Source of the DNA: Nonomuraea sp. NBC_00507
GTDB lineage: Bacteria > Actinomycetota > Actinomycetes > Streptosporangiales > Streptosporangiaceae
NCBI RefSeq assembly: GCF_036013525.1
Contig: NZ_CP107853.1
Span: 10,974,001-11,038,000 of the forward strand
Direction: 5' to 3'
Length of the DNA stretch: 64,000 bases
Part shown: positions 53,992 to 62,508 of the stretch, piece by piece
Numbering within the stretch: position 1 is the stretch's first letter
Layout of the letters: each line of letters starts with the position of its first letter
Position numbers and translations under genes: made by a program
Notes under the pieces: generated by a model
The model's database searches: none
The model's input: only the letters and a program-made list of their open reading frames with translations
Told to the model about the DNA's origin: nothing

Positions 53992-54412
53992 CCCATCAAC
54001 GGGTCTGCGCTCAGCGGCTCGGCAGCGAGCGCGCCCAGCACGGCGCCCGCCGCGGCTGCCGAGGCGATGGCGCCGATGACCGCGGCGGTGAGCCCCAGGT
54101 CGTGCACGGCATAGAGCACGTAGAGGGCAGCGATGAACTGGCCGAAGAAGTTGAAGGTGGCCGCCTCCAGGGCGACAGGCCGGACGTAGCGGTTACCGAA
54201 GGTCGCGCGCAGCCCTTCGGCGATCTCCTGCCGGATCCGCCCACGCCAGCCGGCTCTGGGGCTGCTCGCTGTGCAGGATGCGGACCAGGAACAGCGCAGA
54301 GAGCAGGAAGGACAGCGCGTCGACGGCGAGCGCGACGGGTGCGCTGAGCACCTGGATCAGCAGGCCGCCCAGCCCTGGCTCGGCCAGCTGGGCGAGCGAA
54401 GCGCTGAACTCA
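53992..54412 (-). pseudogene. MFS exporter fragment
   Basis: Minus-strand pieces in two frames (break near 54250): PGLGGLLIQVLSAPVALAVD and ALSFLLSALFLVRIL in one, then IRQEIAEGLRATFGNRYVRP and FIAALYVLYAVHDLGLTAAV in the other. These match the middle third of MFS_3-type exporters; both ends are missing. It is a relic. Confidence 0.65.
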
Positions 54413-54588
54413 GCCACGACGATCCCGACTTCGCCATCCGTATCGACGCCATCAACCGCATCGAGGGTGATGCCGCCCTTCCGTACCCCTCCGGCCGGCA
54501 TGAGCTCAAGCGGCGCATATGGCTCATCCTGCTGGGCCCCCTGGCCGTCATCACCCTCTTGGTGCTCGCTGTCCTGGCCCGCATGTGA
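54413..54588 (+). pseudogene. DUF3040-like protein fragment
   Basis: A plus-strand frame joined directly to the MFS relic reads HDDPDFAIRIDAINRIEGDA, then a basic stop-transfer and one span, RRIWLILLGPLAVITLLVLA, to a stop. The DDP-x-F-x-x-R-I motif followed by a span resembles DUF3040 proteins, but the start and about 15 residues are missing. Confidence 0.45.
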
Positions 54589-54624
54589 CACAGCGCTGAT
54601 CGTCGCTGCCGAGTGACAATGCTC

Positions 54625-54963
54625 TTACCGACGCGCCACCTCTCGAGCGGAGTCTCGGCTTACACCTGAGCCCGGCTTGAGAAAGGACTCATACACATCG
54701 ATCAACATCCGCCGTTGCCGCTCGGTGATCGCAATGTCAGCCCAGATGGCCTCCAGCACGACATTACGAGGCCGCCGACCTTCGATGTCCTCAGCCAGCG
54801 CGTAAAGCATCCTGGCCGACATGCGCAACCCCGTGCCGATCAGACGGATGATCCCCGCGCTCGGTGTTCGCAGCCTGCTTTCTGCGTAACTCAGGTATGA
54901 GGCACAGCCATCCGTCTGCCCGGCGAGAACTTTCCGCTGACGTGGTGTATGGCTCGGCGTCAC
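54625..54963 (-). CDS. Small XRE-like regulator
   Basis: 112 residues from the GTG that overlaps the stop of the upstream small membrane gene (GTGA). The N-terminal half SYLSYAESRLRTPSAGIIRL fits the end of an XRE helix-turn-helix (SYLS-x-x-E-x-G-x-RTPS), and the end AITERQRRMLIDVYESFLK is the C-terminal helix common to such regulators. The first helix of the DNA-binding domain is short, so the protein may be slightly degraded. Confidence 0.55.
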   Translation of the reverse strand: MTPSHTPRQRKVLAGQTDGCASYLSYAESRLRTPSAGIIRLIGTGLRMSARMLYALAEDIEGRRPRNVVLEAIWADIAITERQRRMLIDVYESFLKPGSGVSRDSAREVARR

Positions 54964-55079
54964 GTGCCGTCCTTGGCCGAAGCCGGACGCAAGTCCCGTC
55001 GGAGGACCCTGAGGCCGAACGCCGCCAGCGTCGCCGCCACAGCGGCAAGGGCCACAGTCAACAGGATCGCCTTGTTCAT
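54960..55079 (-). CDS. 39-residue membrane protein
   Basis: Reads MNKAILLTVALAAVAATLAA then FGLRVLRRDLRPASAKDGT: one hydrophobic span with a basic cytoplasmic tail. ATG 55079 is preceded by GAGGTGG at 8 bases. Its stop overlaps the XRE-like start (GTGA), so they form a two-gene unit. Function unknown. Confidence 0.55.
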   Translation of the reverse strand: MNKAILLTVALAAVAATLAAFGLRVLRRDLRPASAKDGT

Positions 55080-55372
55080 GGTGACATCCACCTCAGTCGC
55101 TCGTCGTATCCACATATTGCTGTGTGTAGTGTTGCCCGAGGCCAAGATCCGAACGCCACTACGTTGTCCAGCAATCGGCCAAAGAACGCCAGCGCAGGTC
55201 AGATCGCAGTGCCAGTTCCTCAACAGGGCACGGATGGAGACCTGGCATGGCCCCTCAGGCCAGCGAAAAGCACGGTCGATCGCACCGACCAGTCGGCAGG
55301 TGACACTATTCGCTATCCGGGTGCTTGCCAGCACCATGGCCGGAAGGAGCCGCGCCTGGCGAGGATGGAGCG

Positions 55373-57229
55373 GTGACGGACATTGACCTGAAGACTCAGT
55401 ACGAGCGTGACGGCTATCTCATCCTGGAACACGCCTTGAACCTCGGCGAGGTCGGCAAGCTGGTCGACGAGGCCGTGCGCATCTGCCGTGGCGAGCTCGG
55501 CGACATCCAGGGCGCGCTACCGGCCGGGTCCGCCGACAGCGACGACGACGTGTTGCGCAGGTTTCTGTGCATCCACTACCCGCACAAGCTCTCCGGCCTG
55601 GTGCTCGCCACGATGCGCCATCCGTTGATCGTTTCGGCGCTCACCTCGCTGATCGGCCCGAACGTCAAGGCGATGCAGTCGATGTTGTTCATCAAGTCCG
55701 AAGGAGAGCCGGGGCAGGCCTGGCACCAGGACGAGATGTTCATCCCGACCCGGGACCGTTCGCTCACGGCGGCGTGGCTCGCGCTCGACGACGCCACCAA
55801 GGAGAACGGCTGCCTCTGGGTGCTGCCGGGCTCGCACCGCCCCGGCGTGCTCTACCCGAACCGCGAGCACGACGACCCGCGCTACGACTGCACCGTGGAG
55901 TCCTACGACTTCCCGTACGACGACTGCGACGCGGTGCCCGTCGAGATCGGGGCAGGCTCCGTGGTGGTGTTCAACGGCTACCTGCTGCACAAGTCGCTGC
56001 CCAACACCAGCCGGCGTGGCTACCGGCGGGCGCTGGTCAACCACTACATGAGCGCCGAATCCCTGCTGCCCTGGGGTGTGCCGCCAGAGGGGACGGCCAT
56101 GGCACAGACGGACTTCCGGGACATAGTCCTGGTCGCAGGCACCGACCCGTACGCATACAAGGTCTCCAGGAGGTGCGCCGACCGCGGATTCGCCCGAACC
56201 GGGACGGCGGCTGTGACAAATGACGACCGCCGCATGATCTCCGTAGACCTGGTGGCCCGCCTCGGGCCGAGCGTCGCGGACTACCCGCCCGGCTCGACCT
56301 TCGGCCCGCGGGATGCCAGGTCATACCAGTTCGTCTGGCTGCTCCAGGGCAGCGCCACCTGGCTCTGGGACGACATCGTCCTACCGCTTGCTCCGGGACA
56401 GCTGCTCCTCATCCGGCCGGGCATGCGCGACTCCTTCCACTGGGATCCTCTTACCCCGACCCGGCACGCGTACGTGCATTTCACCCTCACCGGTCATGCA
56501 CAGCAGAGCTCGGCCGACTGGCCGCTGGTGCGGGACCTGACCGGCCGGCACGACCCGATGGGCGCCCTGTGTCACTACCTTCTCTGGCTGGGCGCCGACT
56601 GCCCGCCCGGGTGGCAGTCCCAAGCCCTTGAGACACTCCGCCTGCTGGTGCTGACCTTCCTGGCCGAGCCCGCGCCGGCGGCCGGCACACCGGCGACCCT
56701 GCCGGAACCGGTCGTCGCAATGATGCGCGCGGTGCGCGAGCACTGGTCGGACGGTGTGGCCAGGCCGATCCCGATGCGGCAACTCGCCTCGGCCGCCCAG
56801 GTCTCGCCGAGCACGCTGTGCCGCACGTTCCGCCGGCGGTTCGGCGTCGGTCCAGTCGCCGCCATCGAACTGCTGCGCCTGACCAGGGCCGAACCGCTGT
56901 TGTGGCAGAGCAACCTGTCCATGCAGGCGATCGCCGTACAATGCGGCTTCGCGGACGCGTACCACTTCTCCCGCCGGTTCCGCGCGATCTACGGCATGGC
57001 GCCGACCACCTTCCGCGCCAGCGCGCCGGAGTACGCACCACCGTCACCACTTGAGTCCGGCGGCCTCGCAGCGTTGCAGTCCCTCCTCCGTGCCCCCACG
57101 CACGATGACGCGTGGAAGCGACTGAACGCGGGTGGGCCACCGGGCGTCCCGGTGGCCCACCCGCGCCGGTCGCATCGGGCTACAGGGCGGCGGCCAGCTT
57201 CTTTAGGATGGCGGCCTGGGCCGGAGTGA
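55373..57229 (+). CDS. Phytanoyl-CoA dioxygenase reading into AraC regulator
   Basis: 618 residues from GTG 55373. Residues 1-263 are a phytanoyl-CoA-dioxygenase-type Fe(II)/2OG oxygenase (ERDGYLILEHAL start; iron ligands His118 and Asp120 in WHQDEM, His206 in LLHKSL). Residues 281-618 are an AraC activator: cupin-like sensor (QLLLIRPGMRDSFHWDP) and double helix-turn-helix (MRQLASAAQVSPSTLCRTFRR, SMQAIAVQCGFADAYHFSRR). The link (264-280) looks unlike either family. One base out of frame, from 56161, the oxygenase continues GLQEVRRPRIRPNRDGGCDK and stops at 56223, overlapping a GTG (56213) at AraC residue 281. So two overlapping genes merged by a one-base loss is likelier than a true fusion. 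Confidence 0.8.
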   Translation: MTDIDLKTQYERDGYLILEHALNLGEVGKLVDEAVRICRGELGDIQGALPAGSADSDDDVLRRFLCIHYPHKLSGLVLATMRHPLIVSALTSLIGPNVKAMQSMLFIKSEGEPGQAWHQDEMFIPTRDRSLTAAWLALDDATKENGCLWVLPGSHRPGVLYPNREHDDPRYDCTVESYDFPYDDCDAVPVEIGAGSVVVFNGYLLHKSLPNTSRRGYRRALVNHYMSAESLLPWGVPPEGTAMAQTDFRDIVLVAGTDPYAYKVSRRCADRGFARTGTAAVTNDDRRMISVDLVARLGPSVADYPPGSTFGPRDARSYQFVWLLQGSATWLWDDIVLPLAPGQLLLIRPGMRDSFHWDPLTPTRHAYVHFTLTGHAQQSSADWPLVRDLTGRHDPMGALCHYLLWLGADCPPGWQSQALETLRLLVLTFLAEPAPAAGTPATLPEPVVAMMRAVREHWSDGVARPIPMRQLASAAQVSPSTLCRTFRRRFGVGPVAAIELLRLTRAEPLLWQSNLSMQAIAVQCGFADAYHFSRRFRAIYGMAPTTFRASAPEYAPPSPLESGGLAALQSLLRAPTHDDAWKRLNAGGPPGVPVAHPRRSHRATGRRPASLGWRPGPE

Positions 57230-59489
57230 GGTAGTGGCCGTTGACGGCCGCGGTCACCTGGTTGAGGTAGGCGTTGATGGCGTTGGTCTTGGCCGTGACG
57301 TTCCCCCTGTCCTCGGCACGCTTGGCGGCGTCGAGTTGGGCGCACATGGCGTTGGCCTGGGCCACGCCTTCGTTGGTGACGAAGCGCTTGGTCAGAGTGC
57401 ACAGGTCGGCATAGGTGACAACCAGCTTGAAGGTGACGGAGGACGCCTGCCCAGTGTTGCCTGCGACGTCGGTGGCGGTGGCCGAGAAGGTGTTGCCCGC
57501 GGGGTCGAAGTCGTAGGCAGGGCCGGAGATGTCCTTGCAGGTGGTGGTGGCGACGCCGGAGAGGTTGTCTGCGGCGGTGCAGGTGATGTCGACTGTTTCG
57601 AGAATGCCGTAGGTCTCCTTGGCGCCGGTGTAGGTGACGGTCGGCGCCGTCTTGTCGAGCTTGACCGTCAGGGACTTGGCTTCCTCGGTGTTGAGGGAGC
57701 GGTCGGTGGAACGGTACTTGACGGTGTGGACGGCGTCGGCCGAGAGGACGACCGGGTCGGTGTAGACGGTCCAGGGGCCTTCATCCACGGCGTACTCGGT
57801 CCGGGCGAGACCCGAGACGTCGTCGCTCGCCTTGAGGGTGACGGTGACATCGGTGTTGTTCCAGCCCGCTGCGTTCGGTGCAGGGGCGGCCTCGGCGATG
57901 GTGACCGGGGCCATGGTGTCGAGGGGCAGCACCTCGGCGTTCTCGGGAGGCAGGTCCTCCACCACCGTCACGATCGGCGGTTCGACGGCGGGCTGGTCGT
58001 ATCGGCCGATGTCTCCGCGGGTGATGTCGATGGCCTTCCAGTCGTCATGGTCGACGAGGGTGTTCAGGGTGCCGGCCGGCTCGTTGTTGCTGTTGTTGAC
58101 GTCGGCGCTCACCTTGGTCCCGGGGGCCGCGATGACGCCGTCGCAGTCCCAGTCGATGGGGTTGCCCGCGTCGGGCACAGGGATGCGGCCGGCCGGGACT
58201 GCGACGCCCGCGACGACCCTGGCCGGGCAGTAGTGCGAGGTCGTGTAACCCTTGCCTTTCGCGCCCAGACCGATGGACTCGTCCAGGCCAGGCGGGTTGA
58301 CCTCGTTCAACGGGTCTTGGCCGCCGTGGGAGTAGTCCCAGGTCTTCACGCCGTTCTTCGTGACGCCTTCGAAGTCGAAGAGGTAGTTCATCGCGCTGAG
58401 GTAGTTCGGCTTGAAGTTGATCTTGTTGTCACCGCCGTGCCCGAGGCCGAGGGAGTGGCCGATTTCGTGCATGAACACGGCGACCTCGTTGTCGGCGTTA
58501 TCCGCCATGCCGTTGAGGCTGAAGATGACGTCCGTGTCCCCACTCCGGGCGAGACCGCGGACGGCGGCGGGTCCGATCCGGTCGGCCGCCAGCACGTACC
58601 GGAAGATCTCCCCACGTCCGGTCGCGGGGAAGGCGGCATTCTTGATCGCGTCGAAGGCCATCCAGTTGTAGGTGGCGCCGCCGCCTGGATTGATCACCAC
58701 GTTGCCGAGCTGGGCCTGGTAACCGACCGATCTCGCCCTGCTCAGGTTGCCCCAGGTCGCTCCGGTGGTGTCGAGCGGGCTCTGCGGGCCCGCGTCGATG
58801 TGCAGGAAGTATCCGTTGGCGTTGTACGTGGCGATGATCCGGCGCAGGGCAGCGGGGCTGAACTGCTCGTTGTGGGTGTTGTCCGCCATCCAGTCGAACT
58901 GAACGAAGATGTCCTTCTGACCGACGGCCGCGCCCATCGCGTTCAGGTCGATCTCCTGTTTGTTCAGCCCGTCCCCGTCGGGATCCATGACGACCGGATG
59001 GAGCTTCCAGATGTCGGGGATGTCGTCGATCGTGGAGGCCTTACAGGCGACGGTGAAGTCGATGTAAACGTTGTTGCCGTCCCCGGGCCCGCTCTGGCTG
59101 TGGGTGCAGCCAGGGTTTCCGCTGTTCTGAGCGGTGTTCGTCCCGAACGTGGGGACATCCCAGTAGAACCGGTAGATGACGTCGTCCGACGCGCCGTAGG
59201 GGCGGTACCAGACCTCACCCTCGGTCCCCGTGCCGATCGACAGGTCGCACGACTCGGCGCGCCAGCTCACCTTCTCCCCCGGTTTGACCTTGTCCGGCGG
59301 CGCGGCGCCTTCACCCCAGCAGCCGTGATCTAGTTTCTCGAACACCTTGATCATCGGCAGGATGCCGTCGTTCTTGAGCGTCGAGTTGGCGCTGATGAAG
59401 TCGGCGTGCGCCGGTAAGGCGGTCACCACGCTCGCCAGAATCAGTACAACGGTCAGCAGCAACCCCTGAAGCCATTTCAGTCTAGGCAC
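57180..59489 (-). CDS. Secreted metzincin-like zinc protease with Ig-like repeats
   Basis: 769 residues from GTG 59489 (AAAGAGGG upstream). A signal peptide (LQGLLLTVVLILASVVTALP-AHA) exports it. The catalytic part (to about 520) has HEIGHSLGLGH, zinc ligands His341, His345 and His351 with Glu342 catalytic, of the HExxHxxGxxH class, followed by AMNYLFDF with the Met-turn methionine. Calcium-like DPDGDGLNKQEID and DWDCDGV loops occur. Residues about 555-705 hold two OmpL47/Ig-like repeats (TDVTVTLKASDDVSGLARTE, VDITCTAADNLSGVATTTC) and the end is a helical FIMAT-like domain. Extracellular protease; target unknown. Overlaps the AraC end by 50 bases. Confidence 0.87.
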   Translation of the reverse strand: MPRLKWLQGLLLTVVLILASVVTALPAHADFISANSTLKNDGILPMIKVFEKLDHGCWGEGAAPPDKVKPGEKVSWRAESCDLSIGTGTEGEVWYRPYGASDDVIYRFYWDVPTFGTNTAQNSGNPGCTHSQSGPGDGNNVYIDFTVACKASTIDDIPDIWKLHPVVMDPDGDGLNKQEIDLNAMGAAVGQKDIFVQFDWMADNTHNEQFSPAALRRIIATYNANGYFLHIDAGPQSPLDTTGATWGNLSRARSVGYQAQLGNVVINPGGGATYNWMAFDAIKNAAFPATGRGEIFRYVLAADRIGPAAVRGLARSGDTDVIFSLNGMADNADNEVAVFMHEIGHSLGLGHGGDNKINFKPNYLSAMNYLFDFEGVTKNGVKTWDYSHGGQDPLNEVNPPGLDESIGLGAKGKGYTTSHYCPARVVAGVAVPAGRIPVPDAGNPIDWDCDGVIAAPGTKVSADVNNSNNEPAGTLNTLVDHDDWKAIDITRGDIGRYDQPAVEPPIVTVVEDLPPENAEVLPLDTMAPVTIAEAAPAPNAAGWNNTDVTVTLKASDDVSGLARTEYAVDEGPWTVYTDPVVLSADAVHTVKYRSTDRSLNTEEAKSLTVKLDKTAPTVTYTGAKETYGILETVDITCTAADNLSGVATTTCKDISGPAYDFDPAGNTFSATATDVAGNTGQASSVTFKLVVTYADLCTLTKRFVTNEGVAQANAMCAQLDAAKRAEDRGNVTAKTNAINAYLNQVTAAVNGHYLTPAQAAILKKLAAAL

Positions 59490-59764
59490 CGAACACCCTC
59501 TTTCCGGAGCGTCCCCCTGCGCGCCCCGTTGGCTTCCGGTGACGCCCCCTCTTCGCCGCAGAAACTTACGGAGCCGCGCCCAGGGCGTCATGAGTAGCCC
59601 ATACCTAGTGCCGCGTGTGGACTGTGACTTGGACGATTGCCTTGGCTCATGCGGTGTGCGAGCCTTACGAGTTGCCTGAGCAGCGCGTGGGCCACTCTGG
59701 CTTTGCGGGGCCCTGAAGCCGGCATGATCGGGCGGGCCGAAGAAGGATTCACGCGCTGTCAGCC
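59490..59764. other. Intergenic gap
   Basis: 275 bases between the protease start and the anti-sigma-like ATPase stop. No gene, repeat or clear hairpin seen. Confidence 0.4.
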
Positions 59765-60259
59765 TCAGGAAACACCCCGATGAAGTGCGCGAGCGCGCGG
59801 TGCAGACGGGCTTCGTGGTTCCCGAACAGCGGACGGCCCAACGGAAGGCGGGGCGGCTCGGATAGCGCACCAGACGGTACGGCCAAGCCCCATGCCGTGC
59901 TCTCGGACTCCCCAATCTTGGGAGATCTCGCTAATGATGAGCAGTCCGCGGCCGTCTTCCGCCTCCGGCTCCTGCCGGATGTGGGGCGCGGAGAATGTGG
60001 AGCCGGGGTCACGTACCTCCACGTAGACCACCCCATCTGCCACGGCAACAGTGAGGCCGATGAGGTCGTATGGCCTGGCGTTGGAGTGCCGGAGCGCGTT
60101 CGTCAGGAGCTCGGACGCGGCAAGCACGGCATCATCGACGGACGGATGGTCGTCTCCCAGCCATTTACGCACTTCGGAGCGTGCGCGTGAGACGGACTCC
60201 CGAATGCCCGCCAGATGGATCGAACCGATGACCGTCTGCTCGGCGCTCGCTGGTTTCAT
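59765..60259 (-). CDS. Anti-sigma-like ATP-binding protein (HATPase_c_2)
   Basis: 164 residues from ATG 60259. RsbW/SpoIIAB-type ATPase: SVSRARSEVRKWLGDDHPSVDDAVLAASELLTNALRHSN (N box with ASELLTNA), VEVRDPGS (G1-like), and DGRGLLIISEISQDWGV. Such stand-alone proteins in actinomycetes pair with XRE/DUF5753 and DUF397 proteins, as here; the divergent regulator starts 149 bases away. Together they form a WhiJ-like developmental triad. Confidence 0.88.
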   Translation of the reverse strand: MKPASAEQTVIGSIHLAGIRESVSRARSEVRKWLGDDHPSVDDAVLAASELLTNALRHSNARPYDLIGLTVAVADGVVYVEVRDPGSTFSAPHIRQEPEAEDGRGLLIISEISQDWGVREHGMGLGRTVWCAIRAAPPSVGPSAVREPRSPSAPRARALHRGVS

Positions 60260-60407
60260 GGCTTCACCCACTCGAAGAAGTCGGCGTCGATGGCCTTCCA
60301 ACCATCCCAAGGCTCAGCTACATTTAGTAGCCGATTGACTTCAACCAGTCATCAACGGTTTCGCCGGGCAGCCCGCTGAAACGTTGATGAAACCCCCCGG
60401 AGGTCAG

Positions 60408-61235
60408 ATGCCAAGGGAAAGCGATCTATACCCCTCGGACTCACCGACCGCCCTCTTCGGCTTCGAGCTGCGTCGACACCGTAAGGCCCGAGGCTGGTCG
60501 CAGCGCCAACTCTCAAAGGAGGTGCCCTACTCCGTCGGTACCATCAGCATGATCGAGACCGCGCAACGGTCGCCCTCGGAGGAGTTCGCCCGTTACTGCG
60601 ACGAGGCGTTGGAGGCGGAAGGAGCGCTGATGCGGCTCTGGCCGATGGTCAGTCGCACAGCGGCCCCTATGTGGTTCCGGCCATGGCTCGACGTGGAGGC
60701 CACCGCAGAGACTATTCGCACATGGGAACCGTTGATGATCCCCGGCCTGTTCCAGACCGAGGACTACGCTAGGGCTATCCTGAGCGGCGAACCAGGCGCG
60801 GGACCGGAGCAGATCGAGGAGCAGGTCACTTCTCGCATGGAGCGTCAGAGCGTTCTTAGACGAGCCATACCCCCCATGCTCTGGGTCGTCCTCGATGAGG
60901 GAATTCTCCATCGTCCCATCGGTAGCTCCACTGTGATGTCGGCGCAGCTCGACCATCTTGTCGAGCTCGCACAAGCACCCCGGATCACCCTTCAGATCCT
61001 CCCTCTCAACGCCTACTCCACCCCCGGACTTCTGGGAGGGTTCGCCATTGCCCAGACGCAGGGAGCCCCTGACACCGCCTACATCGAGTCAGCCGGGATC
61101 TTGGGGCGCGTAACGGAGCGACCAGAAGACGTCCGCGCTCTAACATTCAGATACGAAGGGATTCGCGCTGAAGCACTGTCACAGCGCGAGTCCGTGAAGC
61201 TGATCAAGGAGGCAACGCAGCGATGGACGAGTTGA
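60408..61235 (+). CDS. XRE regulator with DUF5753 (WhiJ-like)
   Basis: 275 residues from ATG 60408, with GGAGG 5 bases upstream; an ATG eight codons earlier would place that site within coding sequence. HTH_31-type DNA-binding domain (FGFELRRHRKARGWSQRQLSKEVPYSVGTISMIETAQRSPS) and the C-terminal DUF5753 sensor (LMIPGLFQTEDYARAIL, SRMERQSVL, LLGGFAIAQ). Known relatives (WhiJ) repress development until their DUF397 partner relieves them. The DUF397 gene overlaps its 3' end by 13 bases. Confidence 0.92.
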   Translation: MPRESDLYPSDSPTALFGFELRRHRKARGWSQRQLSKEVPYSVGTISMIETAQRSPSEEFARYCDEALEAEGALMRLWPMVSRTAAPMWFRPWLDVEATAETIRTWEPLMIPGLFQTEDYARAILSGEPGAGPEQIEEQVTSRMERQSVLRRAIPPMLWVVLDEGILHRPIGSSTVMSAQLDHLVELAQAPRITLQILPLNAYSTPGLLGGFAIAQTQGAPDTAYIESAGILGRVTERPEDVRALTFRYEGIRAEALSQRESVKLIKEATQRWTS

Positions 61236-61435
61236 CTCAGGAACTCAGCACCGCTACATGGCACAAGTCCACCCAATCGGGAAGCGACGGCGGCAACTGT
61301 GTTGAAGTTGCTGAACTGTCCGGTGGACGCCGAGGCGTCCGCGACAGCAAGAACCCCGCCGGACCAGCGCTGGTCTTCACCCCAAGTGAATGGAACGCCT
61401 TCATCGGCGGCGTAAAAGCAGGCGAGTTCGACTAA
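61223..61435 (+). CDS. DUF397 protein
   Basis: 70 residues; AAGGAGG upstream within the XRE gene. DUF397 pattern: ATWHKSTQSGSDGGNCVEVA, GVRDSKNP, LVFTPSEWNAFIGGVKAGEF. Small partner that modulates the XRE/DUF5753 regulator. Confidence 0.92.
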   Translation: MDELTQELSTATWHKSTQSGSDGGNCVEVAELSGGRRGVRDSKNPAGPALVFTPSEWNAFIGGVKAGEFD

Positions 61436-61450
61436 CCCATACCGGCCACT

Positions 61451-61488
61451 CTACGAGGAAGGCCCCTTGCCCAGGGCCTTTCTCGTAG
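61451..61488 (+). terminator. Terminator after the DUF397 gene
   Basis: CTACGAGGAAGGCCC pairs with GGGCCTTTCTCGTAG, one mismatch, 8-base loop. No long U-run. Confidence 0.7.
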
Positions 61489-61647
61489 GCCTACGGTTAG
61501 CAGTTCCGCCATCGTCCGTTCGGAGTCGACCATTGAATGCCACATTCAGTAGGGATGTCCTCAGAGCGGCGGCGTACTCATCCACCGCAGTCGAACTCGC
61601 GTCCGTGACAACTATAAGTCGATTGTAGTTCCACGAGACAGACGTAC

Positions 61648-61676
61648 GCGAAACTAAAACTTAGTTGTAGTTTCGC
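61648..61676. repeat. Inverted repeat GCGAAACT ... AGTTTCGC
   Basis: Eight-base perfect arms 13 bases apart with an A/T-rich centre, at the 3' end of the weak reading frame described next. Possible hairpin or operator. Confidence 0.4.
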
Positions 61677-61966
61677 CGCATCGTAGCCGCGTACGGATTC
61701 AGCAGGTCAATCGAGAACCTCCCGTAGGCGATCATGTCCACCGGAGCGGTCCGCCAGCCACAACGGGCTGCCCAGGTCTCGAAGCAGGGCAGGGCCAGCA
61801 CGTTCGGCCTCCGCTCGACCGGGACCTTGAAATCGATCCACCGGAAGCTGATCCGCACCACGTAGCGGCAAGGATCCACCCGTCCGTGATGGTGCACTTG
61901 TCGACCACCTGGTCCCCGCCCTGCCTGTTTCAGTTGATGTTCAACGACCACCCCGGCGGGTTTCAT
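61661..61966 (-). CDS. Hypothetical protein (weak)
   Basis: 101 codons with no recognised family. The middle (RYVVRISFRWIDFKVPVERR) has strand-like hydrophobic alternation and the end NPYAATMRRNYN is less G/C-biased than neighbours. No clear ribosome-binding site at the ATG. It could be a relic or a transferred gene; I am unsure it is expressed. Confidence 0.3.
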   Translation of the reverse strand: MKPAGVVVEHQLKQAGRGPGGRQVHHHGRVDPCRYVVRISFRWIDFKVPVERRPNVLALPCFETWAARCGWRTAPVDMIAYGRFSIDLLNPYAATMRRNYN

Positions 61967-62265
61967 TCTCGGTACGGAAAAGATCTATAAGCCACAAGGT
62001 CAATTCTTACCTGGCAAGACCTGCGGAAGACCACAATCGCCGCCAGACCGTAACGTTGACTCCGCATATTTCCCCTTTCGGGGGAGCCGAAGCGGTGCTC
62101 TAGTCAGACAAAACGCCCATTCTTGAACAAAACTCGAACGTCCTATACCTTTCAGCGAGTTTAAGCTTGTTTTGTTGACGTGATGTTGATTACCGTGTCG
62201 AAGATGTGGAGGACGCCGCCTCCTGATCTGTTCCGGTGCAGCGAGCCGTACGAGGAGGATCATTT
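61967..62265 (+). promoter_or_regulatory. Leader region before the WXG-like gene
   Basis: 300 bases without a gene and of lower G+C than the surroundings. TTGAAC (62123-62128) and TATACC (62144-62149), 15 bases apart, could be a promoter, leaving a leader of about 110 bases with an A/T-rich TTTAAGCTTGTTTTGTTGAC. Confidence 0.35.
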
Positions 62266-62508
62266 GTGGCTGACCTCGATCGTGAGGCGATGCGGGCCGT
62301 TGCCCAGCGGATTCAGCGGCTGTCGGATGACCACTGGTGGGCGCTCGATCCGTCCTGCCGTTTCATGGAGAAGGACACCTGGGTGGGGCCGACGGGCGCC
62401 CGATTCGATACCCAGGTCCACGCTGACCAGCGGGAACTGCGGGCCATGCTCGCACAGGCCGTAGACAGCGCGAAACAGAAGCTGGCCTCGACTCCGGATA
62501 AGCCATGA
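62266..62508 (+). CDS. Small WXG100-like protein
   Basis: 80 residues from GTG 62266, with GAGGAGG 7 bases upstream. Two helices flank a turn containing DTWVGPTGARFDTQV, a W-x-G-type turn as in ESAT-6/WXG100 proteins. Its stop overlaps the next start (ATGA). Probably a chaperone-like or secreted partner of the large downstream protein; the type VII link is inference. Confidence 0.55.
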   Translation: MADLDREAMRAVAQRIQRLSDDHWWALDPSCRFMEKDTWVGPTGARFDTQVHADQRELRAMLAQAVDSAKQKLASTPDKP

